Shown: positions 24,678-32,760, numbered from the stretch's first letter. The stretch: DNA of 64,000 nt from Citrobacter freundii (GCA_003243445.1 QFQQ01000018.1:28690-92689); one strand, 5' to 3'. Notes: generated from the sequence alone by a model not told the origin. Numbers and translations are program-made.

Positions 24678-25835
24678 ATGGAAATTGTTTTTAACGAAAT
24701 AGTAATTGTTTTTACACAGGTTTCGTTGCGGTTTGGAAAGATCAGAAAATGGCTGGGACAAGCGTATAGAATTTTCACATTGAACCGGTCGGCAAGACTT
24801 CTTACCAACAGCGATTACCTGGATCAGGAAGTATTTTATTTCAATTATTTCAAAATTATTCCTTGTAAGCATTATATCGGTGGGATCGATATAGAGGAGG
24901 CTTTTAAGTTCATCAAAGAAAAATATGCCGGCGAAATTGTCAACGTTCATCAGTCTTCATCATTTAATAAGCAAAAAGAAAGACATGAACTTGATAAGAT
25001 CATAATAATTATGGATTCGCAGGTGATGGTGGCGCTGGACTACAGTTGGGCCGATATCTTCTTCCCATCTAGGAAAGATAAATGGGCCGACCGGTTAGTC
25101 AGGGAACTCAATAACTATCGCTTACCGCCGAAAGAAGAGGATTTTGAGATGAGTATCATTTCCGGGAATGCGCGGGGATTGATATTAAAGAGTCTGCCGT
25201 TGAAACAAACGTCACTTGATCTGAATATGTTGTTCAACGATGATTTTATTGAAGTGAACAAGGTGATCAAAGATCGCCTCGAGAAAACGGATGATAAGGG
25301 GATCGTTCTGTTGCATGGGCTTCCCGGAACCGGCAAAACAACTTATCTGCGTCACCTGGTCGGATCATTGAAAAAGAAAGTGATGTTCGTTTCTCCTTCA
25401 ATTGCAGAAGATCTGATGAGAGCGGATTTTATTGACCTGCTGATTGACAATCCGAATTCGATCCTGGTAATAGAAGATGCGGAGAATATTATCACAGACC
25501 GGCGTTATAATAGCCGTTCATCCGTATCAAGCCTGCTGAATATCAGCGACGGACTACTGAGTGATTGTCTGAATGTCCAGATCATCTGCACGTTCAATAA
25601 TCCGATCAATCTCATAGATCCCGCGCTTTTGCGGAAAGGCAGATTGATAGCCCGGTATGAATTCGATAAATTATCAGTAGAGAAAGCGCAGATACTCTCG
25701 GATCACCTGGGCTTTGATACAACGATCATGGAGCCGATGACTTTAGCAGAGGTAGCCCGGCAGAACGAACGACCGGAACCGCTACGAAAAATAGAAGTAA
25801 TTGGCTTTCGCAGACAGGAATCAATGATGAATTAA
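24678..25835 (+). CDS. AAA+ ATPase (BCS1-like)
   Basis: 385 residues. An N-terminal ~190-residue region of unknown fold (no clear membrane helix) is followed by a AAA+ module: Walker A LHGLPGTGKTTYLRHL near residue 213, Walker B SILVIEDAENI near 262, the sensor-1-like IICTFNNPINL and the arginine finger segment DPALLRKGRLIARYEF. This resembles BCS1-type AAA proteins. It would use ATP to remodel a partner protein or nucleoprotein. It starts 12 nt after the YkuK gene and is therefore likely in the same transcript as the tRNA-repair genes. Confidence 0.85.
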   Translation: MEIVFNEIVIVFTQVSLRFGKIRKWLGQAYRIFTLNRSARLLTNSDYLDQEVFYFNYFKIIPCKHYIGGIDIEEAFKFIKEKYAGEIVNVHQSSSFNKQKERHELDKIIIIMDSQVMVALDYSWADIFFPSRKDKWADRLVRELNNYRLPPKEEDFEMSIISGNARGLILKSLPLKQTSLDLNMLFNDDFIEVNKVIKDRLEKTDDKGIVLLHGLPGTGKTTYLRHLVGSLKKKVMFVSPSIAEDLMRADFIDLLIDNPNSILVIEDAENIITDRRYNSRSSVSSLLNISDGLLSDCLNVQIICTFNNPINLIDPALLRKGRLIARYEFDKLSVEKAQILSDHLGFDTTIMEPMTLAEVARQNERPEPLRKIEVIGFRRQESMMN

Positions 25836-25939
25836 TCAAACCGTCAAAAAACAAAAATGAAAAAGAATTGCATGTTCATAACAAATGAAACACGATTGAT
25901 CCCGGACATCATACCGGGAAGTATTAAACGATCATTTTT

Positions 25940-26686
25940 ATGGACATCGAAACAGATAATTATCCGTTCCAGGATCCGGAGTATTTGCGGATCCAAACTA
26001 AAAGAACCAGGATCAGGAAAATAAAAGGGGCCGGGGAGAAGTACCTGATCGGCCTCGGGAAAAAGCGAAGACACTTATGGGAACTTCAACGCAAACTTGG
26101 ATACGTTCCGTTAGATATCCCTTATCAGAGTGGCTGGAAGCGGAAATTCGAATTAAGGGATGATGTGGCGAAAAGTAAGCGCGCAGATTTTTTTCAGGAA
26201 ATACTGGATCTGATCAACATAGTCGAAAAGAGTCCGAGAAAGGATTTTAAAAAGAAGACCCGAAGATTTGGGAAAAGAATTTACAAACCCAGAGAACAGT
26301 ATTTGAAGAAACTCGAGCCGGAAGTTTGGATTAAACTTAGCGATAAAAAGAAAGATCTTTTTTATCCCGGTTGGTTTACTGATTTATCAGGAAAGCTTGT
26401 GCTCTTGTATGTGTTTGCAGAACCCTGGCGTTTTGTATTAAGAGTCAGACCTAATATGATCACGCATACAAAGAAGCTCGATAGTGAACTGGAAAGTGAA
26501 TCAGACCGGTTAGAACAGTATATCGAAAGGAATTTTCTCGGGCCGGCAATGGATAGGAGTCGTGGGAAAAGATATTACCGGTGGAAGATGGCAAGCGTTG
26601 AACAACGCTGTCATTACAAAAAGACGACCGCTCAATATCTGGAAGACTTAAAGACTGAAACCGGGCCGTTTTTAGAACAAAATTAA
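25940..26686 (+). CDS. Basic protein of unknown function in the RNA-repair island
   Basis: 248 residues, unusually rich in Lys and Arg, especially in the first half (KRTRIRKIKGAGEKYLIGLG, then KKRRHLWELQRKLG and RKDFKKKTRRFGKRIY), with no signal peptide or membrane helix. The C-terminal part has aromatic-rich motifs (LFYPGWFTDLSGKLVLLYV, EPWRFVLRVRP). I do not recognise the family. The charge pattern suggests RNA or ribonucleoprotein binding. It lies between the AAA+ gene (105-nt gap) and the rearranged tRNA pieces. Confidence 0.75.
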   Translation: MDIETDNYPFQDPEYLRIQTKRTRIRKIKGAGEKYLIGLGKKRRHLWELQRKLGYVPLDIPYQSGWKRKFELRDDVAKSKRADFFQEILDLINIVEKSPRKDFKKKTRRFGKRIYKPREQYLKKLEPEVWIKLSDKKKDLFYPGWFTDLSGKLVLLYVFAEPWRFVLRVRPNMITHTKKLDSELESESDRLEQYIERNFLGPAMDRSRGKRYYRWKMASVEQRCHYKKTTAQYLEDLKTETGPFLEQN

Positions 26687-26835
26687 ATAACGGGCTTTCG
26701 CCCATAAAAAGCTTGCCGGAAGGCAAGACAGGTATCGGGCTTATCCTGCAACCCGGATGTGTGCCTCAAAGAAGCACCATAGTACAGCCGTAGTAACGTC
26801 CTGTATGCTGTTGTAAAAATAAGCATGCCTGATCT

Positions 26836-26903
26836 TTCTGTGTGTTGAAGGTTCGAATCCTTCTCAGCTTTTTGCTGATAGTTCAAGGGTAGAGCAACAG
26901 AAA
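26836..26903 (+). tRNA. tRNA pieces in permuted order, unit 1 (3' half then 5' half)
   Basis: Reading downstream: a possible 3' anticodon strand (TCTGT, 26837-26841), a T arm (GAAGG/CCTTC with loop TTCGAAT, 26847-26863), a 3' acceptor strand (TCAGC, 26864-26868), TTTTT, then a 5' acceptor strand (GCTGA, 26874-26878), T8-A9, a D arm (GTTC/GAGC, 26881-26895) and ACAGA (26897-26901), which is the complement of TCTGT. Acceptor (5 bp), D, anticodon (5-7 bp) and T stems all form if the 3' half is joined in front of the 5' half. The anticodon cannot be read with confidence. In normal order the same bases give no cloverleaf. It may be a permuted tRNA gene or a scrambled relic. Confidence 0.4.
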
Positions 26904-26985
26904 TTGTCCGCGGGTTCGAATCCCGCTCCCATAACAATGGGATTGCGGAGTGGTCAAACGCAAAGCACTAAGGATGCTTCGACGA
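26904..26985 (+). tRNA. Permuted tRNA-Leu-like gene (anticodon AAG), unit 2
   Basis: The order is 3' half then 5' half. 3' half: 3' strand of a variable stem (TTGTC, 26904-26908), T arm GCGGG/CCCGC with loop TTCGAAT (26910-26926), 3' acceptor TCCCAT (26927-26932). A 4-nt AACA link follows. 5' half: acceptor ATGGGA (26937-26942), T8, class II D arm GCG/CGC with A14 and G18-G19 (26945-26961), anticodon arm AAGCA/TGCTT with loop CTAAGGA (AAG at 26970-26972), and GACGA (26981-26985), which pairs with TTGTC. Acceptor, D, anticodon, variable and T stems all close, as in a class II leucine tRNA. A decayed tandem duplicate could also leave this pattern. Confidence 0.5.
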
Positions 26986-26998
26986 TTCAGATGGGAGG

Positions 26999-27022
26999 GC
27001 GCCGGCTCCCGGATACCGGCGC
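26999..27022. repeat. Strong GC hairpin after the permuted tRNA units
   Basis: GCGCCGG (26999-27005) pairs with CCGGCGC (27016-27022) around a 10-nt loop. No U-run follows. It may protect or mark the 3' end of the tRNA-containing transcript. The rest of the 630-nt gap (26687-27316) contains the permuted units, the tandem repeats below, two small hairpins at 26692-26728 and no supported protein gene. Confidence 0.6.
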
Positions 27023-27060
27023 ACACTGTGGCTGATGTGGCAGGCCCTGCAAATTCGCGG

Positions 27061-27128
27061 ACTCCGATCCGGGTACTTGTCCCGGACTCTGATCCGGGTA
27101 TTTATCCCGGACTTTGATCCGGGATAGG
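27061..27128. repeat. Two and a half tandem 25-bp repeats
   Basis: Units at 27061-27085, 27086-27110 and 27111-27128 share the pattern ACTYYGATCCGGGTA followed by TCCCGG. Each full unit contains a CCGGG/CCCGG inverted pair. The copy number is too low and the spacing too regular for CRISPR. Confidence 0.8.
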
Positions 27129-27316
27129 CAATCAGGAATGCACCAGCAGTTTGTTGTAGAAAATAAACGAAAACCATTGACGCGATGATGAAACATCAAA
27201 CATTGATGACTCATCTGAGAAGATCTGCTGATCGTTTATTTGAAAATGAATTCCGTGCAAACATGATGGGCATGCAACACCAGTCACTTTTTTATTAAAC
27301 CGAAAAAACAAGAGAT

Positions 27317-28417
27317 ATGAGAAATGTAAAAATCAATGCGTACCAGGTTGGACTTGTTTTCAAGAACGGCGAATACAAAAGAATGCTGTTGACCGGTAAT
27401 TACTGGTTCTGGGGAATGGAAATTGTGAGGGTGTATGACATCACACAACCTTTTAAACCTTCTATTGAGCTGGATATTCTCTTGCAGGATAAAGCGCTGG
27501 CAGATATTCTTACTGTGGTCGATGTGAAGGATAATGAGATCGTGTTGAAATACCAGAATGGATTGCTGAAGGAAGTTCTTACTACCGGGCGTTATGCCTT
27601 CTGGAAAAATATCATCCCTTATGAATTTGTAAGGGCTGATATCGGTAAGATCGACATTCCTGAATATATTGACAGGACTGTACTGGTCACTAAGCAGGTG
27701 TTTCCTTTCGTGAGAACCATCACCGTTGAAAATCATGAAAACGCGCTGTTGTTCGTGGAAGGGAAGTTTGTAAAGACGCTTGAAAGTGGCGTATATTACT
27801 GGTGGAAGAATGCGATCCCTGTGAACATTGTGCGTGTAGATAAAAGGCAGCAGCAGATGGAGATCAACGGGCAGGAGATCCTTACAAAGGACAAAGCCGC
27901 TTTGCGATTGAACGCCTGGGCGCAGTACAGGGTGACCGATATTCATAAGGCAGTGCTGGATAACAAGGAATACGATCAGCAGTTGTATGTATCATTCCAG
28001 TTATCCATCAGGGAATATGTCGCCGGCTTCACGTTGGATGAGTTGCTGGAGAAAAAGGATAGCATCGCCGCGTTTGTATTGGACCAGGTAAGGCTGAAAG
28101 CCGAAGATCTTGGCGTAACAGTTGCCGGTTTTGGTATCAGGGATATTATCCTTCCTGGCAATGTAAAAGATATCATGAACCAGGTATTGGTCGCGGAAAA
28201 AAAGGCGCAGGCCAATTCTATCATGCGTAGGGAAGAGACCGCCAGCACCAGAAGCTTGCTGAACACAGCCAAATTGATGGAAGACAATAACATGTTGTGG
28301 AAACTGAAGGAAATGGAATACGTTGAAAAGATCGCTGAAAAAATAGACAAGATCAGCGTAAATGGAAACGGGTTGCTGATCGAACAGTTGAAGCAGATGT
28401 TCGTAACACCTAAATAA
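27317..28417 (+). CDS. SPFH/slipin-family protein with triple N-terminal repeat
   Basis: 366 residues with no transmembrane helix. The N-terminal ~190 residues contain three related segments built on GxYxFW: LTGNYWFWGMEIVRVYDI (about 25), LTTGRYAFWKNIIPYEFVRAD (about 95) and LESGVYYWWKNAIPVNIVRVD (about 157). An SPFH/band-7 domain follows (LRLNAWAQYRVTDIHKAV, FTLDELLEKKDSIAAFV, GVTVAGFGIRDIILPGNV), then a helical tail (AEKKAQANSIMRREETAST). Slipins normally form membrane-linked scaffolds. Here, 100 nt before two nucleotidyltransferases and RtcB, a soluble scaffold for RNA-repair enzymes is a possible role; slipin genes are known neighbours of rtcB in several lineages. Confidence 0.88.
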   Translation: MRNVKINAYQVGLVFKNGEYKRMLLTGNYWFWGMEIVRVYDITQPFKPSIELDILLQDKALADILTVVDVKDNEIVLKYQNGLLKEVLTTGRYAFWKNIIPYEFVRADIGKIDIPEYIDRTVLVTKQVFPFVRTITVENHENALLFVEGKFVKTLESGVYYWWKNAIPVNIVRVDKRQQQMEINGQEILTKDKAALRLNAWAQYRVTDIHKAVLDNKEYDQQLYVSFQLSIREYVAGFTLDELLEKKDSIAAFVLDQVRLKAEDLGVTVAGFGIRDIILPGNVKDIMNQVLVAEKKAQANSIMRREETASTRSLLNTAKLMEDNNMLWKLKEMEYVEKIAEKIDKISVNGNGLLIEQLKQMFVTPK

Positions 28418-28517
28418 GCGATGGTGATCTGTTGTTCGTTGCCTGTTTGAGTTTGTTTTTGTATAAAAAACGATCATCGGCAACGGACAACCTTTATGAC
28501 CATCAGCATAAAAACCA

Positions 28518-29282
28518 ATGGCAATGGACCAGATATTACAGGCGCTCGGAGAAATAGAACGCCTGAAACAAATAAAAATAGTATATGCATGCGAAACGGG
28601 TAGCCGCGCATGGGGATTCCCATCACCGGATAGTGATTATGATATACGGTTTATATACAAATATGATAAGGACTGGTATTTGCAGCTGGGTCAGCGAAAA
28701 GATACAGTGGAGATCATGAGCGGTGAACTCGATATAACAGGATGGGATCTCAGGAAAAGCCTCATGCTGTTGAAGAAATCGAACACTGCATTGATAGAGC
28801 GGTTTCAATCGCCCATACTGTATCGAAACCTGAGAGGTTTCAGAAACGATTTTTCTGCATTGATACGGGAATATTACTCAGCAAGAGCTGTTTATTTTCA
28901 TCATTATTTTCTTGCAATCAAGTTTTGGGAAGAAATGAAGGATCAGCAGCAGTTCAAACTGAAAAATTATTTCTACCTGCTGCGTTCCTTGCTTTCATGC
29001 AATTGGATCATGAACGATGGATCTGTTCCGCCGATGCATATAGAAGGATTGATGCAATACATAGGTGATGAAGATCGCGGAATGATCAGGGAACTGATAC
29101 GACTGAAAGCGGATAAAAACGAATCGTATGTACATGACAGCACTAAAGATCAGCGCCGGTTGATAACCCATCTGTTAAAAACAACGGAAAACAAAGGCGA
29201 AAGCCTGCCGGTATGCCGGGAGGATTTCAGTAAACTGAATAGTTTTTTCATAAAACAGCTTGATGCAACTGACGATAAATGA
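28518..29282 (+). CDS. Predicted nucleotidyltransferase (COG3541-like), first of two
   Basis: 254 residues with the pol-beta nucleotidyltransferase signature in ETGSRAWGFPSPDSDYDIRF (GSRAWG followed by DSDYD) and a helical C-terminal half. COG3541/YcgL-like proteins are predicted nucleotidyltransferases without a settled substrate and are repeatedly found near rtcB. In an RNA-repair setting the likely jobs are adding nucleotides to damaged RNA ends or modifying a protein. The stop overlaps the next gene by 20 nt, which indicates coupled translation. Confidence 0.85.
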   Translation: MAMDQILQALGEIERLKQIKIVYACETGSRAWGFPSPDSDYDIRFIYKYDKDWYLQLGQRKDTVEIMSGELDITGWDLRKSLMLLKKSNTALIERFQSPILYRNLRGFRNDFSALIREYYSARAVYFHHYFLAIKFWEEMKDQQQFKLKNYFYLLRSLLSCNWIMNDGSVPPMHIEGLMQYIGDEDRGMIRELIRLKADKNESYVHDSTKDQRRLITHLLKTTENKGESLPVCREDFSKLNSFFIKQLDATDDK

Positions 29283-30321
29283 TATAAAACAAAATGACTG
29301 GCTGATCTTTGAAGCGATCACCGGAAGCCGGTCTTATGGATTGGATACCGCCGGTTCTGATACCGATATAAGAGGCGTGTTTGTTTTGCCCAGGGATCTT
29401 TTTTATTCACTGGATTATACTCCGCAGGTCTCGAATGAAACAAATGATATCGTGTATTATGAATTGGGCCGTTTTATCGAATTATTGACAAAAAACAATC
29501 CAAACATTCTTGAGCTGCTTGCAATCGATGACAGGTTTGTATTGCAAAAGCATGCAGCAATGGATAGGATCAGACCTGAATGGGTATTGTCAAAACAATG
29601 TGAACAGACATTTGCCAATTATGCATTCACACAGATAAAAAAAGCGCACGGGCTGGAAAAGAAAATTCTCAATCCAATGGATGGCGACCGAAAGTCTGTA
29701 CTTGATTTTTGTTATGTATATCATGACGGGCGCTCAATACCGGCAAATGATTTTCTTGCAGCCCGGGGATGGGCGCAGGAACAAATGGGGCTTGCGGCCA
29801 TTGCGCATCTCAGGGATTGTTTTAACCTGTTTCATTCTTCCCGTGGTCTGTACCAGGGAATTGTGAGAAAAGATCAATCCAATGAAGTATGTGTGAGCAG
29901 TATTCCGGCCGGAGAAAAGCCCGTGGCCTTGCTCAGCTTTAACAGGGACGGCTATTCTGTTCATTGTAAAAAATACAATGAATACCAGGAGTGGCTGGTC
30001 AAACGGAATGAAACCCGTTATGCAAATACAATGGAGCATGGCAAGAAATATGATGCAAAGAATATGATGCATGTATTCAGGCTGTTATTCATGGCGCGGG
30101 AGATCGCTTTGGAAAAAAAGATCAATGTGTTCCGGGAAGACAGGGAATTCCTTTTGTCTGTAAAATCCGGAAAATTTGAATATGAAGAGTTGATCATAAA
30201 AGCAGAGGAGTTAAAAGCAGATCTGCCTGCGCTTTATCAGCGGTCTGGTTTACCTGATTCGCCGGATAAGGAACAGTTGAACCGTGTCCTGATCGGATTA
30301 AGAGAATTATTTTACCATTAA
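29263..30321 (+). CDS. Predicted nucleotidyltransferase (COG3541-like), second of two
   Basis: 352 residues from the ATG at 29263, overlapping the previous gene by 20 nt; a TTG one codon earlier is less likely. The signature is AITGSRSYGLDTAGSDTDIRG with the catalytic DTD pair, followed by VVYYELGRFIELLTKNNPN-like helical content (here IVYYELGRFIELL) and a longer C-terminal domain than its neighbour. The two proteins are distant paralogues and may form a heterodimer. RtcB starts 9 nt downstream, so this trio is almost certainly one operon. Confidence 0.87.
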   Translation: MQLTINDIKQNDWLIFEAITGSRSYGLDTAGSDTDIRGVFVLPRDLFYSLDYTPQVSNETNDIVYYELGRFIELLTKNNPNILELLAIDDRFVLQKHAAMDRIRPEWVLSKQCEQTFANYAFTQIKKAHGLEKKILNPMDGDRKSVLDFCYVYHDGRSIPANDFLAARGWAQEQMGLAAIAHLRDCFNLFHSSRGLYQGIVRKDQSNEVCVSSIPAGEKPVALLSFNRDGYSVHCKKYNEYQEWLVKRNETRYANTMEHGKKYDAKNMMHVFRLLFMAREIALEKKINVFREDREFLLSVKSGKFEYEELIIKAEELKADLPALYQRSGLPDSPDKEQLNRVLIGLRELFYH

Positions 30322-30330
30322 ACCAAAGAG

Positions 30331-31785
30331 ATGGGAAAGTTAAAAATTGAAGGAAAAGAATTGAGAGCTATTGGTTACCCCGAAGGGCCGGTGATCAGCA
30401 TAGCGATGAAAGTGATGGAGAAAAATTTCAAACATCACAAAAAGGAGGATGCAATGGAAATTTTAAAAAGCGTGCTTGCCGCGCCGGTTGAATATAAAAA
30501 TGACGCAGTACTGGCTTTGATTGCAGAACAATTGATCCCAAAAGAAATTGTGGAAGGTGCGGAGATTTCCCTGAACCAGACGGGGATCCAGTTCAATGTA
30601 TTCGGAGCCGAGCATATTGAGCAGGGCGCAATGCACCAGATGTATACCGCGGCTAAACTCCCGGTTGCTGTTGCCGGCGCATTGATGCCGGACGCGCATT
30701 CGGGTTATGGGCTGCCTATCGGTGGTGTGCTGGCGACCGAAAATGCCGTTATCCCTTATGGCGTCGGCGTGGATATCGGTTGCCGGATGTGCCTGAGTAT
30801 TTTTGATATTGATCCGAAAGAGCTTGTGCAGCGTGAAGCTTTTTATACAAGGGAAATCCATGAAGCCACGCTTTTCGGAAGTGGTGCACAGTTCAGACAG
30901 GCGGAAGATCACGAAGTGATGGATGATCCTGCGTTCTCTCAACTGCCGATCTTAAAAAATCTTCACGGCCGTGCATGGAAACAATTGGGTTCTTCCGGTT
31001 CGGGAAACCATTTTGTGGAATTTGGCGTGGTGGAGATCACGGAGAAAGATGAAGTGTTGGGCGTCGAAGCCGGTTCTTATCTCGGACTGTTATCGCATTC
31101 CGGATCGAGAGCACTTGGTGCAAACATCGCCAATCACTATACCAGGATCGCGAAGCAAAAGCGGCGTTTACCGGGTGAGGCGAATAATCTTGCATGGCTT
31201 GGCCTGGATGAACAGGAAGGGATCGAGTATTGGATCGCCATGAATCTTGCCGGTGATTATGCCTCTGCTTGTCATCACGTGATCCATGAAAAGATCGCCA
31301 GACAACTGGGAAGAAAACCGCTGAAGCGTGTGGAAAACCACCACAACTTTGCATGGAAAGAACAGTGGGAGGGAAAAGAGGTGATCGTTCACCGGAAAGG
31401 AGCAACTCCTGCAGGAAATAACGTTCTCGGTATTATACCGGGCTCTATGACTGCTGATGGTTTTATTGTGAAAGGAAAAGGGGAGATGGCAGCCGTCAAC
31501 TCCGCTTCACACGGAGCGGGAAGGCTGATGAGCCGGACAAGGGCCATTCAGTCTATTACAGAGTCGGCATTAAAAGAAGAACTGGCAAAGCATGGTGTAA
31601 AACTGCTTGGCGGTGGTTTGGATGAAGCGCCGTTTGCTTACAAGGATATTCACCGGGTAATGCAATCACAACAGCACCTTGTGGATGTTGTCGGAAAGTT
31701 CACGCCGAAGATTGTAAAAATGGACGGCACTGCGCCAAAACCATGGAAAAAAACAAAACAGCAGGCTGAAATAAATGGGGAGTAA
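30331..31785 (+). CDS. rtcB: RNA 3'-phosphate/2',3'-cyclic phosphate ligase RtcB
   Basis: 484 residues with the full RtcB signature: LMPDAHSGYGLPIGGVLA, YGVGVDIGCRMCLS with the Mn-binding Asp-Cys, GSSGSGNHFVEFG, SHSGSRALGANIANHY, NHHNFAWKE, VHRKGATPAG and the guanylylation-site region in GSASHGAGR-type sequence (here NSASHGAGRLMSR, His linked to GMP by homology). RtcB joins 2',3'-cyclic phosphate or 3'-phosphate ends to 5'-OH ends using GTP, healing RNA cut by tRNA nucleases. No archease or RtcA is encoded in the window. It is the last gene of the island and is followed by palindromic repeats. Confidence 0.97.
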   Translation: MGKLKIEGKELRAIGYPEGPVISIAMKVMEKNFKHHKKEDAMEILKSVLAAPVEYKNDAVLALIAEQLIPKEIVEGAEISLNQTGIQFNVFGAEHIEQGAMHQMYTAAKLPVAVAGALMPDAHSGYGLPIGGVLATENAVIPYGVGVDIGCRMCLSIFDIDPKELVQREAFYTREIHEATLFGSGAQFRQAEDHEVMDDPAFSQLPILKNLHGRAWKQLGSSGSGNHFVEFGVVEITEKDEVLGVEAGSYLGLLSHSGSRALGANIANHYTRIAKQKRRLPGEANNLAWLGLDEQEGIEYWIAMNLAGDYASACHHVIHEKIARQLGRKPLKRVENHHNFAWKEQWEGKEVIVHRKGATPAGNNVLGIIPGSMTADGFIVKGKGEMAAVNSASHGAGRLMSRTRAIQSITESALKEELAKHGVKLLGGGLDEAPFAYKDIHRVMQSQQHLVDVVGKFTPKIVKMDGTAPKPWKKTKQQAEINGE

Positions 31786-31829
31786 TGCTCCCCATTTTTA
31801 TTGGAATTTCATATAACTGATAACGGGAT

Positions 31830-31860
31830 GTTCGATGCGCGATGGTCGATGTTCGATTTT
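31830..31860. repeat. Dispersed repeat, family C (copy 2)
   Basis: Direct words GATGTTCGATGCGCGATGG and TCGATGTTCGA resemble the arms at 8970-9060. Here only one arm is clear. Confidence 0.45.
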
Positions 31861-31896
31861 CAAATCTGATAATTATCTTAAACGCCGCACTTATTC

Positions 31897-31950
31897 TTCT
31901 TACCGTTCTTACCGTCTTACCGGTTTATTGTTACCGGTAAGACGGTAAGT
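31897..31950. repeat. Palindromic element, family A (copy 2)
   Basis: The best-preserved copy: arms TTCTTACCG...TTACCGTCTTACCGG and CCGGTAAGACGGTAAG...GTAAGAA pair over about 27 nt with four mismatches around a TTTATTGTTA loop. It lies after rtcB and may also serve as a transcription stop. Confidence 0.8.
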
Positions 31951-32011
31951 ATAGTAAGAATAGTAAAGAAAGGTGAATCCTTCGCTAAGCATCATTGAAT
32001 GCTGTAAGCAC

Positions 32012-32341
32012 TCATTCAACGAAGTCAGCTTCATGTTCAATCACCTCGTCCGGAAACGACTGGTGTTTTTCTCTATGCCGGCGGTACAAAAAATGAACAG
32101 CTTTAAAAAATGCGATGCTGTAATCATAAAAGAACAACATGTTGCTGCGTTCTTTTCCATCAACATCTTCTGTTTCAAGTTTCATAGCAGCGGATAGCAT
32201 GAACCAGAGCGTTTCCTGCGGTCCATCTTCATCAAATGTTTCAAAAAATTCATGCAGGATCTTCCAGGCATATTTCTTTTCTTGCGTTGCCTGAAGATTC
32301 TTATAATAAGTAAGTAATGGCAATCCTTCCAGGGTATTCAT
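32012..32341 (-). CDS. Small hypothetical protein
   Basis: 109 residues, acidic, all-helical by appearance (TYYKNLQATQEKKYAWKILH, TLWFMLSAAMKLETED, YDYSIAFFKAVHFLYRRH). No family recognised; it looks like a compact helical domain of a small cytoplasmic protein. Codon structure and amino-acid balance favour a real gene. The 419 nt upstream (32342-32760) contain no other gene or clear regulatory element. Confidence 0.55.
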   Translation of the reverse strand: MNTLEGLPLLTYYKNLQATQEKKYAWKILHEFFETFDEDGPQETLWFMLSAAMKLETEDVDGKERSNMLFFYDYSIAFFKAVHFLYRRHREKHQSFPDEVIEHEADFVE

Positions 32342-32760
32342 ATAAACAGGTTTTGCAGATGAATAAAGTGTTTGATAAAATGATTATGACAGATCTTATC
32401 AACCACTATCCCATATCACCGGGCCTGGAACTACTGGCTGAACTGTGAACAGTCCGGCCGATTGCTTCCCACAAAAAGATCTCTTCTGTGAGAAATAAGT
32501 CTCCCTAAACATAGACTAAACACTAAGGTTTCGGGACAATCCATACGCAATGTTTGATGTTCTCGGTAAATCCGCCTTCAAAAATGTTTTTTCCGGTCCC
32601 AATAGCTGTATAAAAGGCGGACAAAATGAGGAAAACAACGCGGTCTTCCTGTCAGTGTGAAATAGCTTGCAACGTATAGACAACAGCTGCAAATTATGAT
32701 TCTTCATCTGCAGCAGGAATTTAGTTGTCCTGTTTTTTCAACGCAAAATGACGTTTTTTT

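Noticed and set aside
27061..27128. Possible CRISPR array
   Set aside because: Units are contiguous tandem copies without spacers, only two and a half in number, and no cas gene is nearby.
32516..32707. 63-codon minus-strand ORF
   Set aside because: No domain, no ribosome-binding or promoter signal, and composition typical of intergenic sequence.
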